A DNA stretch of 64,000 bases from Pyricularia pennisetigena (Eukaryota > Ascomycota > Sordariomycetes > Magnaporthales > Pyriculariaceae): contig NC_043742.1 of the NCBI RefSeq assembly GCF_004337985.1, positions 3,148,176 through 3,212,175 of the forward strand, written 5' to 3'. The number at the start of each line of letters is the position of its first letter. Position 1 is the first letter of the stretch. The notes under the pieces are model-generated. The model ran no database searches and had not been told where the DNA came from. It worked only from the letters and a program-made list of their open reading frames with translations. Shown here piece after piece: positions 22,861 to 34,823 of the stretch. The position numbers were made by a program, and so were the translations under genes.

Positions 22861-24192
22861 CTAAACTTCTTTTTTCCTGCTTCCTTTCTCCCTCCCACGG
22901 AACCAGTCCGATACTAAAGGATCAATCCAAGCCACATTCGGCTGCACCCCCTGCGGCGTCATAAACACCTTCTCGGGCGACGAATAAGGCTCCACCTGGT
23001 CCGCTGTGAAATTCTGCGTCACGCCTCCTGCCAGCATGGCGGTGACGTTACTGCCTGGCCCGAACGTCTTGTACACGGCCATGGTGGTGTTGGGCCCGAT
23101 GTTGCCGGCGGGCCGTCCGGCCCACTCCGCGTACCCCTCGGGCAGGATCTGCTCGTCGAGGTAGCAGTTCATGACGACGGAGCGGTGCGCGTCGTTCCAC
23201 GGCCGGCCGAGCGCGCACTTTTGCGTCCCGTTCAGCACGGTGGCGTTGTTGGAGATGAAACGCGAGTTGGATATGTACGCGCCGTACTTGTTGGCAAAGG
23301 TCGTGTTGGCCCCCTTCATGGCCGTCACGTAGTGGCAGCTCCGGCTGACCAGGGTCGAGGCCTCGACCCAGAGGGTTCCGAAGCCGTAGATGTAGTCCGT
23401 CTGCCCTGCGATGATGGTGTCGTGCATGTACACGTTGCCGAGTTTTCCGACAAAGATCTAGTGGCCGAGTCAGAATTTGGGGCCTTGGCATGTTCTGAAG
23501 GTTGACAACAAAAGTAAACCAGAAGGCAGAAAACTCACAGTATCCTGCCAGCTATAAAATCCACAAGAGTAAAAGCTCGCATTTGCATAAGCAACAGTGT
23601 ACGTCAGAGCAGGACCCGCCGACCACTCTGTGTATTCATTGCGAAAGTCAATGTTGTAGGCTTTAAAGTCGGAGCAGCCCATCGGTGTGTCTGGGTCCAC
23701 TGGCCATCCTGTCGGTCCGGCTCCGGTAAAGGTAGCGTTGATAGTCGGCCCGACCGTCAGCACGCCCGTCCACACATTATCGGGAAATCGAGTACCGTTC
23801 GTGTTGGCAGAATTCCACCAGAGCTGCACCTTGTTCTCCACCTGATCTCCAGTTTGAACATCCGCGTACGGACGGCGGTTGTCCTTGGACGAGATCTCTC
23901 CCAGCAGCATCAGCGGACCGGGCCTCGTCACGTTGACCTGCTCCGTGTACTTGCCAGCCCCGATGAGGATGGTCTGGGCGGAAGTGTCGTTGGGCAGGGA
24001 TCGGACGGCATCCTGAACCGTCGTAAAGTTGGCGCGCTTGTCTGTCGCGCTCACGAAGAGGGTGCCTTTGGGACATTCGGCCAGTGGATGTTCGCCAGCC
24101 AGTGCCTGACAAGCGGTGTATCGTGAGGCCGGGACAGAATTGGTAAGAGTGGGTGTTGCCAGGGCCAAGGCTTTTAACAAGAGCTGCGCCAT
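22861..24192 (-). CDS. Secreted pectin methylesterase (pectinesterase, CE8)
   Basis: Two exons, 24,192-23,539 and 23,457-22,861 (1,251 nt, 416 aa), with intron GTGAGT...TAG. The N-terminus is hydrophobic (residues 1-18), consistent with a signal peptide. CE8 motifs appear in order: GAGKYTEQV (about 78-86), YSWQDT with catalytic Asp217, GQTDYIYG with Asp239, and LGRPW with Arg303. The enzyme de-esterifies methylated homogalacturonan in plant cell walls, exposing it to pectinases. Length is normal for fungal members. A Lys/Arg-rich tail ends the protein. Downstream (22,819) is a T-run; upstream (24,558) a 30-nt A-tract. No defect is seen. Confidence 0.92.
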
Positions 24193-24554
24193 TTTGAAAG
24201 ATTCCCCTTGGAAGAATCTTGTTCAGCAAAAGCTTGTTGTTGGGCGTTGATCGTCAAAGCCAGGTTCGTGGTGAAACCCAGGGAGTGAAAAGCAGAGACC
24301 CTGTTGCGATGCCGAATACCAGCCGAACTACGGATGGTTGCAACAATTGAAATTTTGATGGCTTACAAGACATATAACTGCTGTCGATCGTGACCGGAAA
24401 GTACTTTTTTCCACCAATGAACCCTCAGATTCTTCTATGCCAGCTACATACAAACTAGCGTGGCCGGCCTGCATTCAAAGTGGAAACGGTCAAGATCTCG
24501 CCAAGTTTAAATGGATCCAAATCTGAAGATTGACATGGACGATATCCTGGGGCA

Positions 24555-24588
<34 letters not shown>

Positions 24589-25099
24589 ATTCCCATGCAA
24601 GCCATGTAATCAATAGCGCACCCGAACAACGAGCAGGGTTCCCCGCTTCAACCGCATCCACCGATCCGGCTAGACAGCATATCAAAACAATATGTCGGAT
24701 TTTACGTCACGTCATTTGCATTTACTGCTTTTTTTCTCGTCTGGTTAAATCTGTTAACCGCAGAAGCTTGTGCAGGCAAACAGCCGTTCTCCAGATCTTA
24801 AGCTTTGGAAAAAAAAAAAAAGTTACCACAGGAATAACAACTCAATGCTATGAGTTTCTCCCAAAAAAACAAAGAAAGAAAAAAAAAACAACGTGATCCC
24901 CCATGTGAACAAACTTGCTGCGAATCAGGCAACTGTTCCTGTCCATCTCATCATCTGTTTGCACACCTTTCCAACTCTCGCGTATTCACTCCCAGACATC
25001 CTCCCCAGTCAGCACAGCTTAAAACGAGATTCTCTAGACGCATCAGCAATACCAAATGGCACATTCATAGTGGTAGTTCGGCATTGCGACAGATCTTAG
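24193..25099. other. Spacer with two A-tracts
   Basis: It holds pure A-runs at 24,558-24,587 (30 nt) and about 24,809-24,821. No gene is recognised. Confidence 0.5.
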
Positions 25100-25566
25100 C
25101 TCTCAACTTGCCTGGGACCCTTGACCATCTCATCAACGGCCCGTTCCTGTTCCGCAAACAACAGATGATTAACTTCTGGGGTTTCCAGTTGTGTAACTCG
25201 CCCGACAGATATTCGATACAAAACGTTTAACAAACTCCTGCCAGCTGGGCTTCCAATTGTTCTTTTTTCCCGTGACGCATTTTCCGAAGGCTTGTATCCT
25301 TTTTTGTAAGGACCTGGTCATAGAGATTGAGCTTAGAAGAAGGAACTGCATCTCCATGGTGGGATTGGGTATTTTGAGAACCAGCTAGGACGCTTCAAAA
25401 TGACATTATAGTAGACCAGGATCAGGCGGCGAACTTCATCCCACATAACCCGTCTTCCATCTCCCTCGAGTGCCTTTAGAATGCAACAGCTCGAACACAG
25501 AAACTGACTGGCAGTTCGCGCTAAAGCATGATCAGAATAGGCCATGATGATGGGTGCAAGGTACAC
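25100..25566 (-). pseudogene. Possible small spliced gene or remnant
   Basis: The minus strand has several coding-like blocks in different frames: MAYSDHALARTASQFLCSSC through DEVRRLILVYYNVILK (25,566 to about 25,380), YDQVLTKKDTSLRKMRHGKK (about 25,310) and LETPEVNHLLFAEQERAVDE (about 25,160). The blocks look like exons, but I could not find a consistent set of splice sites. No family is recognised. It lies head-to-tail just downstream of the N-acetyltransferase gene. Confidence 0.25.
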
Positions 25567-25578
25567 AATAAGCTGCAG

Positions 25579-26751
25579 TTAAATCGTCCCCTCGTTAAAA
25601 GCTGTTCCAAACCAAGAGCCCCTAATCTCACTTGCAGTGCCCTTAATTCCGTCCGACTCCTCCTTATCAAGGACAATTCCAAAATATAGCCGAATAGCCT
25701 CGATCCGTTCCGCTTCAGTGCGGAACTTAAGGCTCAGTATCAAATCCCCTTCCCTCCGCCATCTCAACCTATTCTGATATAGCACAATAGAGCCGTCCAG
25801 CTTGCCGTCCATAACATTCAAATTCTTCATATTCGTTCTCCCAGGTGCATCTAGGGCCTCATTTGATGTTGTGAATCGCTGAAGCAACAATTCCCTTGAT
25901 GTAAAAGACGTGCGGCTCATGCCATGCGTGTTTAGGATTTCGATATCCTCAGGCAGAAACTCAAAGTCCGAATTGAAACAGCACATTGGTTGCCACTCCT
26001 TGTCAGGGCCACTCCGGAATTGATATACCCATAGCCGCCTAGTTTGATCGACCTGCTGCGCAATCGCCTGTTTCACTATTCGCATTTCTGCTCGAGGTCC
26101 TATATGCTGTAAACCGTCCGGCTTAATGCCTTCCGTTCCCTCGAGCAATGGTACAGGCCGGGGTGGACCATATCCACCAAAGCCTACATCGAGCAAATAG
26201 TGTACGCCACCGATTTTGACAATATTGACACAATGCACAAGTCCACCGAATTTGCCGTTGCAGGGTTCAAAAACTCGCGAACCTGCCAGAATAACGTCGA
26301 ATCCCAGCGACAGGAGGACCGTATTAAACAGTTGGTTCGTTTCAAAGCACCAACCACCGCGGCGGTGGCGGACAATCTTTTTAAAGAGACGCGTCGGCGA
26401 AACACCGAGCCCTTTATGCCAGGAGTAATGAGCCTGAAGATTTTCATACGGTACGTTGACAAGATGGTGCTTTTTGAGAAGGGTAAGGTAGGCTAGTTGT
26501 TGAACAGATGTGAGTTTGCTGACGGAGAAGATTTGCTGCGCAGGCGAAAGGTGGATTCGATTGAAGTATTGAGCTATGTCGAAGTGGGCGTATTTTGGCC
26601 GCTTGCATTGCTGGGCTTGTGCTGTGCTGTTGAAGCGAGCCGATAACAGTTGGCGCGGCAGGCCTCGGAAGCAGACTGACGGTTTAGGAACAATCATTAT
26701 TGTACCGAGTTCGCTACAGAGTGGTTTTAGTTGTGAAAATTCTTTTTTCAT
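25579..26751 (-). CDS. Arylamine N-acetyltransferase (NAT)
   Basis: Single-exon ORF of 390 codons. The NAT hallmark RRGGWCFETNQLF holds catalytic Cys135. His173 is in FGGLVHCVNIV and Asp188 in YLLDVGFGG, so the Cys-His-Asp triad is complete. NATs transfer acetyl (or malonyl) from CoA to arylamines. In some fungi they detoxify plant benzoxazolinone-derived aminophenols, which would suit a plant-associated species (inference). The N-terminal ~50 residues precede the normal family start (FDIAQYFNRIHL) and include RQLLSARFNSTAQ, which looks like a mitochondrial presequence. A second Met at residue 19 is an alternative start. There are no frame defects. Confidence 0.9.
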   Translation of the reverse strand: MKKEFSQLKPLCSELGTIMIVPKPSVCFRGLPRQLLSARFNSTAQAQQCKRPKYAHFDIAQYFNRIHLSPAQQIFSVSKLTSVQQLAYLTLLKKHHLVNVPYENLQAHYSWHKGLGVSPTRLFKKIVRHRRGGWCFETNQLFNTVLLSLGFDVILAGSRVFEPCNGKFGGLVHCVNIVKIGGVHYLLDVGFGGYGPPRPVPLLEGTEGIKPDGLQHIGPRAEMRIVKQAIAQQVDQTRRLWVYQFRSGPDKEWQPMCCFNSDFEFLPEDIEILNTHGMSRTSFTSRELLLQRFTTSNEALDAPGRTNMKNLNVMDGKLDGSIVLYQNRLRWRREGDLILSLKFRTEAERIEAIRLYFGIVLDKEESDGIKGTASEIRGSWFGTAFNEGTI

Positions 26752-29656
26752 TCTAGAGCCTTGAGAAAATCTTCATGAAGCTGGTGCGGTCAGTTGAAAT
26801 GTTATGTGAATGCGGAATCAGTAGCATTTATGTCGTCTCGAATACTTGTGTCAAGACACTCTCCATTGTCAGAAAAGGCTCACAGACACCTAGACCGCTG
26901 TGCGCCCCTTAGGGCAGATCACAGAATTTGATAATCTGCTCTAGTCTAGACCCTCGAGCCCTCGACATATTGCGCGGAACGTGTACGTGTTCAGCGCCAT
27001 ATGAGATTTACAGCCTAGGATTTTACCGTTAGCGGCATGCTGGGGCGTCACATTGCAACCCCTCCATGCGCTAGGTACATTGACGATTTGATGCAAACTT
27101 TTGCTCATGCGTGACCAGAACAGGGACAAGATGTTGGTGATGTGATATAAATAGGTGCAGCAGGTGATGTAAAATCACAACCCCGGACGTCTTTTTGTCT
27201 CTGTGATGAGGTTGAACTGGTACTCCCTTGATGGCGGCGGTGGGCATTCGACCCAGAGCCTCGGGATTGGCGTGAAATTTGTGACGCAGTACAAATTTTA
27301 CACGGTGATGCCGAAGCAGTTGCCGTGTTGGGCAGGAAAAGAAGTGTTGGTGGCATTGTTCGAAAAAGTGGAGTGGTGGCTGACATTTGTCCAAATGCTA
27401 CTTCGCCGCAAAGGGATTAAACGTTGCAAAGTTGGTGATAAGAACTAAAGTTTGGGACCGTCAAAAAGACGTTGCGATCCTCGCGTTCCCGCCTTTCTTG
27501 GACGTGATTAGGATTGTTGCAAAAAGATAATGGGGTCAAAACACGAGTCGTTCAAGTAGGGGACAAAATTAAATTGACTGCCAACAGGCCAAATCACGAC
27601 CATTCCTATAAAACGTTGCCCATTCAATACCCCATATCTTCATCAGCTTGGGCTCTATTTTCTTAAAACAAGCTCCAAAATAAAGCCCAACACAAATCTG
27701 TCCTCACAAACGAGTTTTTGCTGTGCTGTATACTTTTGTCGTCGTAAAATAATCGTTGCAAATGAAGGAGTTTCCCGCGGTCAATTAATTTTGTCCCCCG
27801 CTTGGCGTTATGCCTAGATCGCTTACGAAAGAGGAAAAGACAAAATGTGGGACGTACATTTTTCATTCAAAAGTCGGCTGTTTGTTCTACACTAGGTCGG
27901 CCACCGGTGTCACTGTTCGGTTCTGTAGCCGCGGATGTGGTTCATTTGAAAACTAATAGGTTCGCCGATTGGTCAGGAATTGTGTGAAATGCATTTTGCA
28001 TCCCTGTAAAGATGCCGAATGGGTTATTTTTGCACATCACCAACACCAACCAGAAGCAACAAGGTTGTTGTCACAGAAATCACCAAAGATCAAATTTGGA
28101 CCTTTCTTCGCGGAACCTAACTAGGTGCGGACGAATAGGTACGTTGGATGGGACACCCTTTAGCAGACTCACCCTGTCGAACATGCGTGAGGTGATACGT
28201 TGTACGCGTAGGACGGAAAGGCTCCCTTCCCTTCCCTTCCCTCCCCTGCTTTTACCTGTATTTACTATAACGGCTAAAATTATCGCCTATTTCTCCTTTC
28301 GTCCCCAACTCCTGCTTTGTTCGTATTACCAATCTTATGGCCAGTAAGCAGTCAGATTGAGTTGTACTATGTATATTTTCAACCGCTTTGTAAAATGCAG
28401 TTTACAAAACATTTTTACCATTTTCGATCAAATTTTAAAATATGAAAGATAATGATGTATTTAAAAGCGTAAAACATCGCGTAAATGACGCCCTATACAT
28501 ATAAAAACAATACCACCATATAGCCAGTTTTCAGCTCTATATACGCACAAATTTTGGCTTCCATTGAATTATTGGTTAAAATGTTATAAAAGATTAAACC
28601 ACAACTTTAGGGTGCCCACTTCTGGGTTATGTCCACTAGTGGGTCAACCACTGTACAGCAATTCAGTGCGGCTCAGGGCAGATTCAGGGGCACATCCAAA
28701 AAAGGAAATTTTGCGTGTCGAGATTCGTCGCAGATTATATTCTGTATTATTGACAATGTTCATTCCTGGGATGAAGCTGCAATTGTCGCAAAATCTCCTG
28801 TCTTGCGCATATGTAACAGATGCCCTTCTAATCAAGGGAGTTCTTTGCGGAAGCAGTTGGCCTAGCAATTGGCCTGTGTAATCTAACTGTAGGAGTTTAA
28901 CGTGGAAGCTAAAATACGGCAGCGCTGAAAGATTTGAAACTGGCATAAATTCCACCTTATGTGTCGATATCCGCCAACATGTTCTGGTGTCTTGCCACTT
29001 CTGCTTGCTTTGGTCAATTGCCTCACACCTTGAATGAGAGAAAACGAGAAAATCATCGGGAATCAGAATCTATCTCAATAAGCTCGGCCGGCGATATGAA
29101 TGACCTTGCCGCTGTAACCCTGTCTCCATGTCTACAGTGACATATACTGCTTACATGCGCTTTCGTTAAGCAGCTATCTTTTTTGTCCTTTTGTCGCTAT
29201 TTACTTTGCGCCAGGATCGCTGACGGCCCCGAGAATATGGTCGGACGGTATCGCGCCACAGCAGCTAGGCTCGGGCTGGGTGCTAAACAGGCCCGGACGA
29301 ATTAAGCCTCACCTTGGTTGTGAACAAAGATCCAATTGTTCACATGTTGAACACCAAGTGGCAAGAAGTAAGCTTGTTTTATTTTTGTGTGATTTATCAA
29401 TGGTAAAAAACTTTATCCGACAAGCAAGGCCTTATGATCATACAATATCTGGGTAGCGAATCTGGGGAGCAGTGGCTGCAAAATGCCCTCACTTTGACAC
29501 CACTCTCTCCTTCTCCTGATCTTGAATTCGTGCTCCAGATCCTTTCGTTGGACGTAAACAATTCTAATGATTTTGCGTTAATAACCAGCTAGGTCACAAG
29601 GTAGTAAAAGTTTTTCAACATGACTAGGTCGCTGGGAGCAGTTCAAAAGGGCTTTG
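26752..29656. other. 2.9-kb gene-poor spacer
   Basis: Only short frames without domains. A CTTCC-type microsatellite lies at 28,226-28,248. The 27,070-27,450 region is open on both strands but codes for low-information His/Pro-rich sequence. I see no supported gene. Confidence 0.45.
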
Positions 29657-30343
29657 CTAGTCTAATTGATATCTTCTAGATGCAATGCTATCGAGCTCCT
29701 CCATGAGCTGCTTTTGGATGAAATTCTGACGCTTAGAGATACTCTCAGCTCTATAAAACGCAGTGAGCCACAACAAGCAGCTCAGCGAAGTTGCAAAGCA
29801 TAGCAACATGACTGCAAAGCTGCCGTTGCGCATGAAAATAGGCCGCTGCTTCCTGCCACTCGGCTGTTGTTGCCAGTGGCAGCTTGCACCGCTAGACGCG
29901 GATTTCTCTGGCCGATCGGTCTGTGTCTGTCTCCTCCGTGAGGAGTGATTTCCGCCTGCCGTCCAGCCCACACCGTGCTCATCATACGCCTTCCGGCGGA
30001 CGGGGTCCGAGAGGATCGCATTGGCGGCCAAGATGAGGCGATACCGTTCGACCCTCGTCTCTTTGGGGATGCCATGGTATGTGCCGTGGACCCAGCGATC
30101 GGGGTGGTAGACCATGACCAACTCGTAGAACCGCCGCTTGCTGTACGCGCCGTTCCTGGGTTGCTCGAGCACCTCGTACGGACTGCAGTCGGGACGGGAG
30201 GGCCATCGTGTGAGGATGTGATGTGCATGCGGCCAGCGATCATGCTTCTGACGGATGCCTCCCGGGGTGTCAATAGAAAGAGATATGTGTTTGTTTTTGA
30301 CAATGGTACAGGCTCGGCTCCTCGTCTGGTTGAGTGGCGGCAT
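29657..30343 (-). CDS. J-domain protein with C-terminal membrane segment
   Basis: ORF of 228 aa; I take the ATG at 30,343 because the longer frame begins at a GTG. The J domain spans about residues 53-125: SPYEVLEQPRNGAYSKRRFY, the HPD motif (YHPDR, 80-82), then YRLILAANAILSDPVRRKAY. J domains stimulate Hsp70 ATPase. A linker rich in Arg, Gln and Ser follows. One hydrophobic helix (about 174-196) then suggests membrane anchoring, with the J domain on the side of its Hsp70 partner. Fungal relatives of this layout are often mitochondrial; the N-terminus is basic enough for that, but it is not proven. No intron is needed. Confidence 0.82.
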   Translation of the reverse strand: MPPLNQTRSRACTIVKNKHISLSIDTPGGIRQKHDRWPHAHHILTRWPSRPDCSPYEVLEQPRNGAYSKRRFYELVMVYHPDRWVHGTYHGIPKETRVERYRLILAANAILSDPVRRKAYDEHGVGWTAGGNHSSRRRQTQTDRPEKSASSGASCHWQQQPSGRKQRPIFMRNGSFAVMLLCFATSLSCLLWLTAFYRAESISKRQNFIQKQLMEELDSIASRRYQLD

Positions 30344-32150
30344 GATGGCTTGGCAGTTAGCTGAAATAGGAGTGACCACTTTTACAGGCGTAACAATTTC
30401 ACGATTTCTGAGGATGACAAGGGATAAGGCGGGGTTGCAAATCCAGAAAGCGACGAGAGAAGTGTGAACAAATATTCGTCAAATTCTGTCTCTGTTTGCT
30501 TGTGCAGTAAGTATGCTTTGAGCGCATTTACCCCGCCGCGGTCGATTAGACTTTAGGCTGGAGGAGGGTTTTTGAGCACCGTGCCCCATCATCATTGGTC
30601 AAATACTTGCTCGAACCACCGCAGGTCTGAGATCTACGATTGTTTGCCAGGAAAGTACATCCATATCTGGTTTGATTTTCCTTCACCCCAGGGAAAGTCT
30701 GCCATGCACGTCTTTGTCGCCGTTTCAATGTCGAAAAGATAAAAATTTCGCTGGCAGGGATCAAAGCTGCCGAATCAATCCATACATGATGAACCACTCA
30801 GCCTCACAACTTTGCAAACAATGTCCTTGACAGGCCAGCACACAACCTCATCGTCATTGTTGACCTTTTCCCTCCGTCTACCCCAGCGCTCGATGATACT
30901 CCTTCTTACCTACGACAAATGTTATATACAACTTTTGTCAAGTACCCGACGAGCCTAACAATTTTTCTAAGCGCATCAACCAGTCTTTTCAATGAGTAAC
31001 TGTTCGGTGCCGCCCGGTTGGTTGCCCCGGTTTCCAGAGCTATGGAAGGTTAGCCGACTGTCGCGCATCAAATTGTGCTCAAATCAACTCACACAGGTTC
31101 GCCCAACGCCCCCTTCCCCGGTCCCCGCATCTGACATCCGAAACTTCTTAAATCCGAGTACAAGCAAAACTTTGTTTGCCTGACAGACCATCGCACTGTT
31201 GCATAGACGGATCATGGTATGTAAAAGAATTCCTATCGCGCCGACTTGACCGAAAAACGACCTCTTCAGTTTCAGTCTACCACAACATGACCAGGATGCA
31301 GTCAAGGTGCATGCATTTATTCACATAAGAAGTCCTGCATGTCAGTGGTCCATCGCTCACATTCCTTTTATATCTCGCCCGACAGTTGCCTCGATAGACT
31401 GGGCCACCCCACGGATCCGTAACGCCACGGCACGCGGCTGCAGTACTTGGACAAGAGCTGAGAGGTCGTTTCGGGTAGTGCAAAAGCCGTCATCAACGCG
31501 ACAAAGGCGACTTGTTATGTTGGTGTGTGCTCAAAGGCTCAATTCATGTCTCGAGGTTTACTGATTATTTTTTGTTCCTGGTTTGTATATGTGTATCCTT
31601 TTCGAGTTTTCCGACAGCCTTTCTTCCCAAGAACGCCGTCGAGAATTCAACACTTTTCTGACTTTCCAGGCAACACAGTTCTCTAACTCGCTAAACTTTT
31701 TCTGTTATGACATGTGAATTGAAATTCATTGGAGAGCAATGACTACTGAATGACCGTTCCGGCAGCAGACGGGCAACTCTTGTGACAGCCTACCGAACAA
31801 TCGACACCAGTGCTTTGCGATCGACTGAAAGGCTGTGACGATGTGGAGCCAACAGTCTTCTCGGTAGAGGAGGTTTGATGTCACGGGACAGACTCTCAAC
31901 TTTGAAACTGGTTGCTCGGCACCGATGCCTTCTGAACCAGAGGTATTGGTTGGGATCAGGTTAAGATAGCATTTGAAGTACTTTCGCCTACAGTGGTATA
32001 AAACTCCAGGTTCTCTATGACTTGACGTGAAAGCTATGAGAGAGGTCCTCAGCGAGGTCAAAGGCAAACCCTGACGAGAAGTCAAAGACTGCCTGATCAC
32101 CAAGCTGGGCACCTCCGGAGCCAGGGCGTTCACACGCCGCTCAACACCTC
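30344..32150. other. 1.8-kb spacer
   Basis: Several overlapping short frames (30,546-30,797 minus, 31,307-31,564 plus, 31,726-32,172 minus) have no signal peptide or motif. The 3' part may contain the decayed start of the HET gene that follows, but I cannot read it. Confidence 0.4.
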
Positions 32151-33200
32151 TTGCAAAGTCCCTGGTGGCCACAAGTCTGGACTATCCAAGAGGCGATCCT
32201 GATTTCGGTGACCACAGTCCAGTGCGGCAAGCATTCATTGCCCTGGCAGCCATCGCGCCAAATCATAGACGGGAAAGCATTGTTTGATCAAACCATACCT
32301 GCTTCGGGAGACGTTTTATTTACAGCCATTAGCTCTCAAACACGAGCATAAGCTCTGCCATCAGCATGTCGTGCGCTGCTATCCTTTCCTTGAGCAAAGC
32401 TACACCTTCCGCCGGAGGCAGGCGTCTCGCTGAGGATAAGATGTTCGGCTTGTACGGACTCCTGGAAGACCCCTCAGCCGAGATCAAGCCCGAATATGGT
32501 CTACGCCCGAGCATAGTAGAAAAATCTTTTCGCCGTCAGCTTTACTACCACAGGAAAAGAGCCTTGCAGTGATGACCGTCGCCAAACTTTCGAAGCCCGG
32601 AGACGAAGAGGGGCCACGCTGGGAATAGCATCCCCGCTGGAACCATGATGGAAGCATTAGTGCTAAGATGCCTTTTTAGACTGACTGAGTGACGAGACTG
32701 GAGGCCGGTTGTGGTCAGAACATGCGTTAGATGCTGTGCCTTCAGGACTTGGACGGTGGATCACGGGAGCCGGTTTCGGAGCAGTGGCGGATCATGGCAT
32801 GTAGCCCAGATTATGCGACACACGGCTGCAATCTGCTTCCTCAAAAGCCAAGGTTTGTTTTACAAGACTATCACTTCGATGACGCCGTCTATTTCTCATG
32901 TCCTCTGGCCCTGCTATCTTGCCATAGAAATTCCGGACTGGCTCTCATTCCATGAGAAAGACTTGCTTTTGTGGCGGTGGGAGCATACTTCGCGATCCAC
33001 TGCGTCGTTGGACTTCACGTGGATCATGTGGAAACAAAGGATACCGTCATCGTCGGACCCGGTGGTTGCAAAATACTACTTGTCGTCTTGGTCGTACTGC
33101 ACGAGGTCCATCCTAGGTTTTGGTAGATCGATATCGCCAATGTCAGGGGCGTATTTAGCAGACATAGGAACTATCTCTTCTTGTGACTCGTAAGCATGGC
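32151..33200 (+). pseudogene. HET-domain (heterokaryon incompatibility) gene remnant
   Basis: The plus strand encodes SPWWPQVWTIQEAILI (about 32,154-32,200), the classic HET block that reads WxRxWTxQE in the family. It is followed by a stop-interrupted stretch and then, in another frame, RRLAEDKMFGLYGLLED (about 32,420-32,475), the conserved D-x-hydrophobic-YGLLGL block. A third frame (32,711-33,193) may hold C-terminal sequence. The frame changes and stops make this a relic. HET proteins trigger death on non-self fusion in fungi. The N-terminal block with the conserved WGD-type motif was not found. Confidence 0.6.
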
Positions 33201-34092
33201 TCGGCACTTGAAGTGGTCATCGGTCCCATGGATCCATGATCCGGGTATTCAAAACAGAAAGTATATTCATGTCACAGCCACGAACAAGTGTCACAGTAGG
33301 AATTGCCCATTGAGTACCAATTGTCTAGTCCAGAGAGTTGAATGACTTTGCTGAACAAATGGTTGGTATCTGCTTAGCTGGATGTGGTCTATAGAACCTG
33401 ATGGTGGTCCAGGTGATAAAGGAGTAGACATGAAAGTTGAAAAGGTCAGGTTTTATCAGCTTGGGTTCACATCATCACAGGAACCAGCTTTGATATGACT
33501 ACATGGACATAGTTTCTCTTGATACGCCCTTCCCTGACGGCTATCCCCCTTTCAATCAAACAAGCTCATCATTAGTAAAACCAGCAGTCTCTTACACCAG
33601 AGAGGCTGCAACACCTCCTGGGCCTGCTGACTAGGTCCTCTATCGACGTACACTAGCACCGTCCCAGAGTTGTTACAGGAGGGAAGGGCTGCCCTTTTAT
33701 CGGAGCAGGAAGAAGAGACCTAAAGAATCAGAAGCACGGCTGATTCACCTCCCCCGCTCCAAGGGGCGCCCGAGACTGAACCAATCAAAAAAATGCGCTG
33801 GCCAGAGACGAGGGGCGTTCTTGATTGTAGACGTCACAGCCTTCATTTTCGTTGTTTGCTTCAACAAAGTGACCCACTTCCTGTGATCTGAAATCAGCTG
33901 GCAGAATCCCCTCTTTGCCTTGGATTATTTGAAGGGCGTTGCAGCTGTCTTCCTTTTCCACCAAAAAGTCTTTTCTCAACTCAAACCTCTTCCCAAACTC
34001 ACCATCTCCAACAGTCCTCCGCATCCACGAACAACCTCCCCATAGACACAGACTCTCATCATCAACAAACCCTCTCAAGACTCTTTAACACA
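33201..34092. other. Spacer upstream of the secreted protein
   Basis: No gene is recognised. The last ~150 bp are rich in C and short of G (CACAACCT/CCTCTC type), typical of fungal 5' leaders. Confidence 0.45.
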
Positions 34093-34823
34093 ATGGCCTC
34101 TTTCAAGAACCTCCTAGTGCTCCTGACTGCCGCCACTCCGGCCATTGCTGGTTTGGGCAAGATTGGCACTACCGCCAACCTCAAGGGTAACCCCCTCGGC
34201 GCGGGCAAGGACCTCTGCGAGAACATTGGCTACACTGGCCCTGTCGGTGATGTCTACAAGCGTCCCCTGCTCGAGGACTGCAAGAAGCTTCTCAGCGACG
34301 CCGAGAACATGCACGACAACGAGGTCTTTCGCGTAGAGGGTGTCTGCGAGAACAACAAGAAGGACTGGGAGCTCCACTGGAGCTTCCAGACTTGCGGTCT
34401 CTTCCTCCGTCCTGTAAGTTTATGACTCTCTGCTCACCTCGTGTTGAATTACCGTCTTGGGTTTTCCCCCCCACCGTTGCCAAGATCTGCTTGCCTTTGA
34501 CCGGCTTTGATTTCACATCCACCTCAGCTCAATGCCTTCCACTAACCACCACATACCCACTTCATCAACAGGACACCACTGTCGTGTACGAGGACAAGAA
34601 CCGCATCTACTGGATGGGCAAGCAAGACGTGGTCGAGCTCCTTCGCATGGTCACCACCGGCAACAACATCCGCGAGGGTCGTGTTCAAGCCCAGGGCGAT
34701 GCCTTCAACTGCCTCGTCACGGATCTCGAGGAGTACCCCGTCGCCAAGCAGTACATGGAGTTCCTCATCGACAACCCTGCCAACTTCGAGTTTCCATTCC
34801 GCACTCCTTGCCAAGACATCTAG
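34093..34823 (+). CDS. Secreted six-cysteine protein
   Basis: Two exons, 34,093-34,413 and 34,572-34,823 (573 nt, 190 aa), with intron GTAAGT...ACAG. A clear signal peptide (MASFKNLLVLLTAATPAIAG) precedes a mature protein with Cys42, 63, 85, 101, 154 and 187, an even number that could form three disulfides. Codon use is strongly C-ending (AAC, CTC, GTC), unlike the AT-rich effector candidates further right, which suggests good expression. The second exon contains DTTVVYEDKNRIYWMGKQDV. I do not recognise the family. It is likely an extracellular protein conserved in related fungi; effector function is possible but not shown. Confidence 0.85.

Noticed and set aside
23048..23491. Arg-rich 147-codon ORF
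   Set aside because: It is an alternative frame of pectin methylesterase exon 2.
31726..32172. 148-codon minus-strand ORF
   Set aside because: No domain, and it overlaps the start of the HET relic on the other strand.
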